From Anticarsia gemmatalis (lineage: Eukaryota; Arthropoda; Insecta; Lepidoptera; Erebidae): a DNA stretch of 64,000 bases. Numbering within the stretch: position 1 is the stretch's first letter; each line of letters starts with the position of its first letter. This document shows, piece by piece, positions 34,730 to 45,100 of this stretch. The stretch spans positions 434,001-498,000 of the forward strand of contig NC_134769.1 of assembly GCF_050436995.1 (NCBI RefSeq), read 5' to 3'. A model generated the notes under the pieces. The model was not told where the DNA came from. It saw nothing but the letters and a program-made list of their open reading frames with translations, and ran no database searches. Both the position numbers and the translations under genes were made by a program.

Positions 34730-35260
34730 CTAGCCTGTTTCTGTGTCCCACTGCTGAGCAAAGGCCTCTCCCCTAGACTTCCAGACCCCTCGGTCGCTTG
34801 CTGCTTCCGGCCAATCTTCCAGGAACGCGTCTATGTCGTCCCGCCATCTCCGTTTGGGCCTTCCCCGTTGCCGCCGACCATCTTGTGGCACCCACTTCGT
34901 GGCTATAATAGCCCATCTCTCAGGGTGCATCCGGTGAACATGTCCGGCCCAATTCCACTTTAGCCTGGCGGTTTGTTTGCCCACATCGGTAATACGCGTT
35001 TTGGAGCGTAGAGAAGAGTTTCGGACGCGATCCGTCCTTTTTACTCCAAGAATGCTACGCTCCATAGCTCTCTGGCAAACCTTCAATTTGGACTTCTGAA
35101 TCTCAGTCAGGGACCATGTTTGGGCACTGTAGGTTAGGATGGGCAGTATACACATGTCGACGAGTTTCCGCTTTAAGGTGATTGGAAGGTTGCCCTTCAT
35201 TAGATGCTTCATGGACCAGAAGCTCTTCCAGTAGTCTATATAAAATATATAAACCATCAC
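34730..35260 (-). pseudogene. 5'-truncated RTE-like LINE, reverse transcriptase C-terminal end
   Basis: Minus-strand frame with VDMCILPILTYSAQTW, LKVCQRAMERSILGV, LKWNWAGHVHRM and a GRRQRGRPKRRWRDDI basic segment. This is the usual C-terminus of endonuclease/reverse-transcriptase LINEs in Lepidoptera. The homologous part begins near 35260; the catalytic RT core and endonuclease are missing. The 3' end runs into (ATT)n at 34711-34729. It is a dead retrotransposon copy in the DSTYK upstream region. Confidence 0.8.
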
Positions 35261-35677
35261 TCCACCAGCAAGCTTCAACCATTTCTTATTTCGACTCTTC
35301 ACCAAATATGACTCCTGAACCAAAATTCAGGTTGTTTCTTTCAGAAAAAGGTTGCTTTAGGCTTAACGCAAACTAGTGGAGACGCGGCAAAGATTCTGAG
35401 AAATAAATCTATTCTATCTTTATTTTTCAACCTAGTGTCAAAGATGTTTTAACCGCCCGGAGATCTTTAAAGACTGTTATTCTAGTAACTAGATGACAAT
35501 AGGGACCGACTTTTTACGTGCCAATCTATTTGAAATAAACCTCAACTCCTAGGACATGTGGATTAGATCAAGGCAGCACATGTGACTGTGACATGCACTT
35601 CCTTAGGTTCGGGTTGGGCCTTAGACCAAAGCGGCGGCATTGAGCACAACATACTATTGCTAGAGATGAGATTTGAT

Positions 35678-35895
35678 TTGAGATTGGAGCAGTCGTTTAG
35701 GTCACCACGCCGCTCCCAATTCGTCGGGAGGTAGTGGGCTCGATTTCCACACGGGGCAATTATTTGTGCGATCCACTAATCATTGTTTCGGGTTTGGTTG
35801 TACTTTGTGTCCGTTTTTTGTATGTTTGTAAGAGTCCCCGCAACACAATGAGCATGCTTAGTTAGCTTAGTAATGCTTAGTTGTCTTTAAAAAAA
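35678..35895 (+). mobile_element. tRNA-derived SINE family C
   Basis: tRNA-like head (GCAGTCGTTTAGGTCACCAC, GGGCTCGATTTCCAC) then TTGTTTCGGGTTTGGTTGTA and GTAAGAGTCCCCGCAACACA. The body recurs in reverse at 13800-13965. Confidence 0.55.
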
Positions 35896-36274
35896 ATAAG
35901 ATTTTCTTTGTAAATTGCCATACATAATGGTATTTCATACACCTCAGTCCGCACCTTCAGATACAACAAGCATAGATAATTTTATAAATAAATGCAAAAA
36001 TCAATAAAAGTCATTGTAATAAGGTTACAGTGATTTGTTTACAAGCCGTCAGCGTTGTTTGTCTCGCTCCAAGGTAGTTGTCCTGTGGGTTATCGGTAAT
36101 GGGCCTGACCTTCCAGGGTCTCACGTCATAAATCGACCTAGACGGACCGGTGCGCCTGTACTGAGGGACTAGGTTCAGTGTCCGTTGGGAACAAGTTTAT
36201 GTGGTTACTGACTGAATTTCCATTTGACTACAAATGCACGAAATTAGTAGAAAAATCGATGACTTTAATTGACA

Positions 36275-36345
36275 ATGTCCGTGGCGCAGTGGTTAAACTT
36301 TACAGGTGGGCGTTGAGTCGTTGTTTTGATTCCCATTTTACACTT
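36275..36345 (+). mobile_element. tRNA-like SINE head
   Basis: GTCCGTGGCGCAGTGGTTAA then TTGTTTTGATTCCCATTTT. It is truncated, and no full tRNA fold is possible. Confidence 0.4.
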
Positions 36346-36715
36346 ATCAGCTTCATTTTCAGTGAAAGCAACTTGGATTCTTCTGGATTGGGGTCATTAA
36401 TGGATCCGAATTGAGAATTAGGAGATTCAGAAAAAATATCCGATATAACTTTGACACAATACTTAGCTTATATGGAAGCCCAAAAAAATCATTGCTGTAC
36501 CATTGCTGGACAATGATCCTCTGGCATACAGAAGGGTTAAACCTTGGTTATTACCCTTATTCTAATCTTTTGTGGTTGTCGTGTACTTTGCAAACCCTTC
36601 AAACGAATACATCTAAAGGCAATCTTTATCCAAACTCTTGAAATTACAGCTGATGGGAGGAATATAATTTCCTAAGAAAACTATACCTTTCACCCATTTT
36701 TTAATGTTTTTAATT

Positions 36716-36836
36716 TTTAGCCCTTACTGTCCTACTGCTGGGCAGGATTCTCCTCCTAAACAAGGGAGTAGTCCTTGTTTAGGAGGAGAATTGAGTCCAC
36801 CACGCTGACCAAGTGTGGGTTGGGAACTTTGCAGGC
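36716..36836 (-). mobile_element. SINE family A fragment with internal palindrome
   Basis: 3' end of the element. The usual middle is replaced by a perfect inverted repeat with 19-bp arms (36747-36765 and 36773-36791, 7-nt loop). Confidence 0.7.
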
Positions 36837-37049
36837 ATCAGGATAAAATATCATTATTACAAAATGCAAACAATTTATACACTTTCTTTTCCCACGTGAC
36901 AGTATTTAATAGATAATTAGTAAGTGCAGTTATCTTAGTAAGTAATGTTAACCTTTGTCGTAGTGATAGCAGAGCAATAGACGGGAGTAATGTGTTTGAA
37001 ACTTTATCTGTTTTGACGAAGGTAGACACATACATGTCATACATACATA

Positions 37050-37130
37050 CATACATAATATCACGCTTGTTGTACTTGTAAGGTGCTAGTAGAGGTGTTT
37101 CATACAACTTTGCGTCCTTCGAGTGTAAAA
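37050..37130 (-). mobile_element. SINE family B fragment
   Basis: ATAATATCACGCTTGTTGTAC followed by a shortened body. Confidence 0.45.
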
Positions 37131-37834
37131 GGAAATAGGTTACTTACATGGTTAGCTATGTGGATATTAGTAGCGAGATGGCACTTTTTTGCACTTTGTC
37201 TGTCGTTTACTAATATTAATAGTTTGATACATACATACTCTAATCATAAATTATGTCACGATTATTAGGCCAAAAGGTGAATGCAGTTTTGTATGAAATA
37301 TACCCAAATTATCCTATTGCCATATACCAAGCATATTATCGAAGTACGGACTATTATAGAATAAGTTAGAATAATATGAATAAGTATATTAGAAAATAAG
37401 TCTAATTGAAAACAATTTACTTGACTAAAATTCAGGTAATCGTATATTTTGTGGTTCATTTTCCTCAGTATGACCTTGTAGCCATCTTCGTTTGTCCCTA
37501 TCGTGTGGTAAGTCAGGTAAGCACTTAAGCAGAACGTAGAATTATTTAATTCAAACATACGTATAAAACTACATATATTAAATCACGAAATGTCAGTAAG
37601 GTATGTTTTTTTTTGTTTTTCACACGCGTTTAAACCAATTGTGTTGTTTGATATGGAAACGAAATGGTCCAAACTACTCCGTCCTTCTAACGGTGAAGGA
37701 AAACATCGTGATGAAATTTCCTTTATTCATAAAAGCAGTCAAACCCACTTGCCCACCCGTGGCACAGTAATGAGTTTAATTTGTTTGCTCACGAGTGAAG
37801 CCACGTAGGTCAGTTAGTAAAGAATATACACTCA

Positions 37835-37950
37835 CCCTTTTATTCATAATCACACTATAAACCTAGTTTAGTTAAAATGCTATTATAATATGTTTTCTCT
37901 TTTTCATTTCGCCAAGGAGGGAAAGAAACAAAACACTTTATAAGCCTTTC
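37835..37950 (+). repeat. Repeat family F
   Basis: TATTCATAATCACACTATAA and AATATGTTTTCTCTTTTTCA recur at 52523-52632, including the AACAAAACACTTTATAAG end. Confidence 0.55.
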
Positions 37951-38931
37951 ATAACTTCATATATTTTTATGGATATACGCTCAGTATCGAGGTACGCTGC
38001 ACGTTTGATAGTTAGATGACGTAAGCCACTACGTCGCTATAGATATTATAATATGACATACCATTTTTATGACTGTGGCACATTGATTTACTTAGTCAAT
38101 CTAATGGTGAAGAAACGTTAGGTAATAAAAATATATCGTGACTGTATTGATTTTAAAATAAAAACTTGTGCATTATATTATTTTACTTAAATTAGGTAAT
38201 TTAAAATTTCGTCGTCCGTGCCTAGATTGTCAACAATTTTGTAATTGTCCATTGCGATGTTTTTTTTGAGGCTATAGACCATCATGCTTGACACCACGTG
38301 GCATTATACTCACCTTGTTCCAATCGTATCAGTCTACTGTCCCAAGGCGACGTAATAGTGTGTGTACCACTCAATAATTACCCACTTTAATCAACTCCCG
38401 CGCAGGTAGTTGGGGACTGCGGGCCATTTCCCGCGGAGCACCTTTAAATTAATTGCACGTAAACAAACAGCATTCAATATGACCATCAAACTGAATAATA
38501 TAGGAGTGTAAAGAACAAAAATATTTGTTATATAAACATTCTCATTCTATAAACGTTCGCAAAGGCGAAAACCTAAGGCATTAATATTTTTTTTCTAGAT
38601 ACATAGGTTCTAGTCTCAGCCATATGGCTTTCTCTGGTCTCTGCTTATCTGCCTGCCTACGGGAAAAAGGCTTGATTTTTTGTATGCATGTGTAGATAAA
38701 TAGGTAGGTACCTAATTATGTATGTCGTGTGCGATTTTAGGTAAATTAGAGAGTTCTTTAGAAGGTTCTCGAAAAAATGCTGACCAGCATTTGATGAGCT
38801 TGATGTACTTTAATTCCTTGTCCAGTGATCTACTCCTGACAAAAATATTAGCCTTTAACTTTCGACAACCTGTATTTGATACACTACTCTATAATATCGT
38901 AATTTTAATACACTTGTTTTTGACTTTCCAG

Positions 38932-38993
38932 TCCCCACCGTATGCAGTACAATCCGCTGTTCACGAGGGCGGGCGGGGTCGGGCGGCGCGGTG
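38932..38993 (+). other. DSTYK 5' UTR part of exon 1
   Basis: Preceded by a pyrimidine-rich tract and TTTCCAG. It contains an upstream ATG at 38941 that opens a roughly 40-codon frame overlapping the main start and ending at TGA near 39061-39063. Confidence 0.5.
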
Positions 38994-39108
38994 ATGGCGG
39001 GCGGGTGCGGCTGGTCGCGGCGCGTGGCGGCACGAACACGCACGCTGCGCTCGCTCGTACGTGATACGCAGCGTGCACTCGACGATGTCGCTGATATATT
39101 GCATTTTG
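38994..39108 (+). CDS. DSTYK: DSTYK exon 1 (start codon)
   Basis: 38 codons plus one base. ATG at 38994 in GCGGTGATGG. It encodes a basic helix (TRTLRSLVRDTQRALDDVAD) that aligns with the vertebrate N-terminal segment LGRLRQNLRETQKFFRDI. Donor G|GTACTG; the split codon with exon 2 gives Asp. The frame is open upstream to the acceptor at 38930-38931, so a longer N-terminus is formally possible. A second ATG at 38941 in another frame overlaps the start. Confidence 0.8.
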
Positions 39109-42100
39109 GTACTGTATCAACCATATTGTAAATCTTTTCGCGATTGAAAAGATTGACTTTCTTACTAGCTCTTCTCATAAGGCTCGCGGTAGTCTATCTA
39201 CAGCACTCGTACGAATTCGCACCTGCCAAATACAAATACTGATGGGTGCCCTTCATGAACTAGGCTAGGTGCTTTTCGTCTAGGTGCTATTCGAACGAGT
39301 GCTCTAGATAGACTACCTCTAAGGCTCTACCCCCTTTCCGAGCTAGTGGCAGATATAGTAATGGTAACGACTATCATAAGTGTCGATATTTGACCTAAAT
39401 GAATAATGATATGATTTTATTTTGGTAACTTGCAACCGTTTTCAAAGACTTTTGACAGTCGTTACCAGTAACCAGAAGCTTGAAAGTCTGACAACCATTC
39501 TTACGGAGGAGCATCATGTTATAACCTAGGTTGTGGAGGGCCGATAGGCAGTCGCTTCGTGTAAAATATTGGTATTCAGCTGCATCCAGTGAGAAGCCTA
39601 ATCCAACATAATTGGAAGAACGGCAAAGCTTATTTATTCGGCTTATGCCTTTTGTACACGATAATAAATTATTTATATAACCAAACCCAATATAACCCAA
39701 TGGCCTTTTATTATATTCTATTGTTATACCCTATACCGCTTAATAAGGAAATTTAATAATAAATGACATTGTATAATAAATTGCGATTAGAATAGACTCT
39801 TTCACAAGTTGCGATAAGTACTAATAAAGACAGGGGGAAAATAAGACCATGAAACCACAGTGCCGTGCGTCAGACTTTCCTTACTAATATTATAAATGTG
39901 AAAGTCTGTTTTTCACGCTTTAACGACTAAGCAGCTGAATCGAATTCATGAAATGCATGGAAATATTATGCCCAAACGGGAGGCACCAAAACTTGAATCT
40001 CAAAAATGTTAAAACTAGATTATGAAATCTTGATGACTAAAGACTTGTAGGCTGTAGTCAAGTCTGTTCAAGTGGTACTTTTAAATTACAAACTAGCTCG
40101 TGTTAAACAGTTGTTTAAATGAAAATAATCTAAGTCGAACTATCCATTTAGGTTCATTTAAAACAAGGGTTCAATCGTGCGCTAGTTTGGTATTTGGGAG
40201 TTCGATTTGACATTAGCTCGAATCTGATTCAATCGAATTCGAATTCAACCTGGATGCTTCCACTGGAAGGTACACTTGTCAAATTAAATATTGTATTTTT
40301 CGTAGATCAGACTTAAATCTATATTATGTCCCGTTGTTCCTAGATCCAGATATCCCAGTGACAGTCCAAGAAATTGGCAACCAGGCGTCCCGGTCTACCG
40401 CGCTAGTGATCTTGGGCACTTCTCCGGTAGTACGAGCTCGACTGTTGCACTGTCTACTGGGGAGACAGCTGCTGCCTGATCCACCTCCTCGAGGGTGCCG
40501 ATGGGTAAGTGGAACGTCCAGAAATAAATACTTTTTGGAGGACACATAGAATTACTTTGTTAATCTCATGTAATTTTATGTTTTTTGCAAGAGCTACCAG
40601 AACTGTAGCGATAATAAAAAATGCGAGATTATCAGAACCTATTCTCCTAAATTGCTTTTTTTCTTCAGGTAACTGATTTCTTGCAAAGTTTAATGGACCT
40701 CATAATACACCAAAAAACTGACTTGCTTGCACAAGATGACGACATGATAGTGGTAGTTTTTTTAAATGCCGACGCTGATGTAGGAACAAAGTTGTCGACA
40801 GCCGACTTTAAAGCCTCTGACTAGACTTTGGTGTATACTACTGAGCGATTGAGAATTTTTGCTAAATATCGCAATATAGATTGCCTTGGTTTTTGTATGT
40901 TCCAGGTTCGTATCCAGTACGGCAGCAGCACGCAGGTGCACCTGACTCTCGGCAACTCGGAGTTCGAGCTGGTCGAGGAGTTGGAGTGCAACAAGAGACC
41001 CTGGGACGTCCTGCCTGTTGAGGTACACTACATAACCTCTAATTACTTTATTTTATTATTCACAAGTCTTAATAACAAAATATTATTAACATTTTTGAAC
41101 GGCCGGATTTTATCTGATATTCTGATATCTATTGGTCAATTAAAATTTATAAATTTGACCCATTAATGTCCCACTGCTGGGCAAGGGTCTCCTCCCGTAA
41201 TGAGGGAGGGGTTAGGCCTTGAGTCCACCACGCTGGCCAAGTGCGGGTTGGGGACTTTTCTTGCCCTCAATAAATGTTTTAAACAAATTTTTAGGCATGC
41301 AAGGTTTCCTCACGATGTTTTCCTTCATCGTTGGAGCATGTGATAATTATTTCTAATACACACATAACTTCGAAAAGTCATTGGTGTGTTGCCTCGGATT
41401 CGAACCTGCGACCACCTGCGTGGGAGATGTCAACTTATACCACTCGGCTATCAATAAATTGAAGAGCCAAATTCGATCTGGGTTCGAATAATGACAGTAT
41501 CAGTTTGAAAATTGATAACGTGGCTGACAAACTATAAGATATGACTAAAAATATAATATTTATTTGGTGCAAAAATATGTCTTAAGCATACATTTGCCTA
41601 TAGCTACAAAGGACCCATTGTTTAGTTATAGAATTATTGTTTTTTAGGAAAATATTCATTTTACAACGGGAGCCCATTTTGAGACAGTTAAATGAACTAT
41701 TAATAAAATTTAAGGATAAACCGTTTTCCTTCTATATATATGCTTTTTAAAGTATAATAATCTCTGTATGATTCAAAATTGCGCCTTTCTGACTCACTAG
41801 AAATAAGAAAATATAAAATTACAGAAAATATTTGAAAATCCATCTAAAAAGTAATTAAGACCGAATTGTTAGATTATTTTTGTGACATCTTCGGAAATCA
41901 TAAATCACTGTGTCTTTGAAAACTGCACGGAGATACGGCCGAAGACTTTGTAATTATATTTTTATGATGCGATGTACTGCTTTCGAATCATCGAATAAAA
42001 ATAAAAAACCAAGTCCAAATGTCCAATCATTCGTTTCAGGATCTGATCAGACGCGATAAGACTGACTTAACAACAATTTTGGAAGTGGAAATCAGCAACC

Positions 42101-45100
42101 AGTTCCTCAAAGATGGTCTTCGGATCATTCTTCCACCAGACCTGGACGTAGACCCTGGGATCTCCAGCCACCTGACCCTCAAGAAACTGCACTCAGACCT
42201 CTATACAAAGAGAGACAGCATTCTGAAGAACTTCAATCCAGTATACCTTTATGGCGTAGATAGAATAGGAAAAAACGTATTTTCAGATAATATTTCAGAA
42301 AGTATAGAAACTTCTAGAAGCGAGGAGGATTTTTGGAATACGTTTAATTTGTACTCCATGGCGAGGGTGGGGAAGGAGGGGGGTGATGGAGAGAGTACGG
42401 GGAGTGGGGATGATAAGAGAGAGGTGAAGAGGAAATGGAGCGGGGAGAGTAGTGAACCTGCTGTGTTTTCTGGGGAGGTAAGTTTTTTGAGTTTATTTTA
42501 AAAAAATATTTAAGCCTGGCTAGTTTTCGTGTACTGAGCTTATAGCTAGTGCAGGTGCTCACTATTCGGTAAGCAGTTACTGAGTTAAGCAAGCTTAGAC
42601 ACGGGGGTTTCATAGATGGTTGACCGCATAGTAATGTGTTAGTTGAGCGTCTCTGCGCTTTGGAGCTAATGTCAGAGCTATACATCTAGCAACTGACACT
42701 AGACTATTATATATTTGATTCCCGGAGCTGCAAAAATACACTCTCAGAAGTAGACAGCATTTAAATCAGAAATAGTAATGCAGTCTCAAAACATAGGAGA
42801 TATTTAACGCCTTTGTTATTTTCTTCATTCAGTATTAAGACTGATAATCAATTTTATTTCCAGAACTGTCTCGACCTGCATCAAATCAAGGAGATCAACC
42901 CGAACGCTCAGATCCTGTTCATGCTGTTCTCTGACAGCGAGGACATGAGCAAACCTGAAGAACCTCGTGCTGAAGCAGACAAGAAAGAAAGGAGGATCAA
43001 TATTGATGCGCTTAAGTGGATATTTAGGTAAGAAGGTAGTAAGATGAGAAGTGATGTAGTGGAGTGACAAAATCAGTGAATGCGTGGCAATATCTTCTTC
43101 TCATTTTGAGATGTCTCTCTGTGTGAGATTACTTTAGAATAGTGTTCTTTTTCATATTTTTGTTTGATCGCGGGCGATATGATACTATTGTAGTAATTTT
43201 ACTTTTGGTTTTCGATTGAGAGTTAAGTCATGTTACATTTCTAAACTATAGGGGTTTTTATACTAAATTGCTAAATGGGTCTTAAACGTGATGAGAATTT
43301 TTAGGTACAATACCTTATTTGCTGCCCGCCGATTCGATCGAGTCACACCTATCGTGGTCGCGGGCTGACTCGTGTTTATGTCGTGTTGTTTTTGAGAATA
43401 ATAAGAAATTAAGACTATAACTTCAGTTGAGATATTTTTAAATAAAAGATCGCTCTGCGTTTAAAATCATTAAACATTTTATTTTCTTCATACCTTATTA
43501 TCCAAAAATAAAAGCTTTGGTCTCTGCCTACTATTATGGAAAAAGGCGTGATTTTTTCTATATAAAATGTATTTAAAAGCTCAATCTGATTATTCCATGA
43601 TGAAGTTAAAATGTTAAGATGTTTTCTTACAAAATGCCATATTAAAATAAGGAATGTGTATTGCAGACATAACCAGGAGTCATCACATCAGAAGAGTCCA
43701 GAAGACGACAAGCGACTGCATCAGGAACAAACCAAGTTCATGAACGAGCTGATGGACCAGTGGGAGCTTATGAGTAAGTTTTTCTCCTTCTTTATCTGTT
43801 ATACTATCTAGCCTTGCACTCACCGGTCGGTAAACCAAGTGTGGGTTAAGCAACCTTTGGCGCGGACATTCCATAGATGGGTGACCACTTAATGGTATTT
43901 GAATTGGGCGTGTCCTGCTTCGGAGGGTATGTAAAAAGTCGGTCCCGGTTGTTGTCTACTTAGATAACAGTAGTTAAGCCATGTCAAAGGCCTTTCGGGC
44001 GGCTTGAACAACTTTGGCACTAGGTTGACCACTAACCATAGGACAGATAAGTGTCAATATTTGACCTAAATGAATAAATGATTTGATTTTGATTCGTTCT
44101 GTTACTACAATCCGACAGCTAGTAGAAGACATTGCATGCACGTTTAATGCAGATTATTATTAATAATTCGGTATTTTTCAAAAATATAGTAAAAATAGTT
44201 GCAACCTCCAACCAACTAAATTCTAAACCAATTTTCTTTTTACAGCAAGTCCACCACAAAAGCACTACGTTAAAACGCAATACGTAATCCTGAACGATTC
44301 AGACCTACGTTCAACAGAGCACAAGACAAGCCCGTACACGGCACCGAACTCCGACACGATGAACGGTAAAGAAGAGAAGACTGTCAAAACTCGTACTGGA
44401 CTACTGAGCACTATTGTGAAGTTTGCTACAGATTGTTTGCAGAGTTACTTACTGGAGTTTTGTACAAAGTTGAGTGAGGTTAGTCATTTAAAATTCTTGT
44501 TATTTGTGTTTCACATTATTTCACTTATAATTTGCATTTCATTTGTGCAAGAGTACGATTATTTTGAGGGTTATTATGGCCAAAAATATAAAACTACTTT
44601 GACATTTGACAAGCTTTAAAATGGTATGATTGGTTCTAATAACACGAAAGATAGTAGGTAAATATGAAATATATGAAAATACTTTACTCACACTTTATTT
44701 TATAGTGATTATAAGTTACATGGTATCACAGAAGTATTCATCTAGTGCTAGTCTAGAGAAGCCTAAAAATACACGAAACGGGACCCGTTATATTTTGTTA
44801 TCCATACTATCCATACTAATAATATAAATGCGAAAGTAACTCTGTCTGTCTGTCTGTCTGTCTGCTACTCAATCACGCCTAAACTACTGGACCAATTTGG
44901 ATGAAATTTGGTATGGATATATTTTGATACCCGAGAAAAGACATAGGCTACTTTTTACTTCGGAAAAATGACGCATTTCCCGGGAAAATTCAGGTGACAA
45001 ACGAAGTCCCGAATAATCAATATTATAATGACAATTGAATTAACAATATTCCGTTGTCATGGCAACTGTTTTAATGGCGGATATGCCTTAGCGCGACTTC

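Noticed and set aside
34625..34963. 112-codon plus-strand ORF
   Set aside because: Runs antisense to the LINE reverse-transcriptase remnant and through its ATT tail.
36275..36345. Possible tRNA gene
   Set aside because: Only A-box and weak B-box similarity; no cloverleaf; best explained as a SINE head.
38855..39178. Minus-strand ORFs of 107 and 71 codons
   Set aside because: Antisense to the GC-rich DSTYK exon 1, Arg/Ala/Pro composition only.
42344..42685. 113-codon minus-strand ORF
   Set aside because: Antisense to the low-complexity end of DSTYK exon 4 and a SINE.
43823..43893. 5S rRNA gene or pseudogene
   Set aside because: Only the internal promoter region matches, and the same head occurs in several copies with a shared non-5S tail, so a SINE is more likely.
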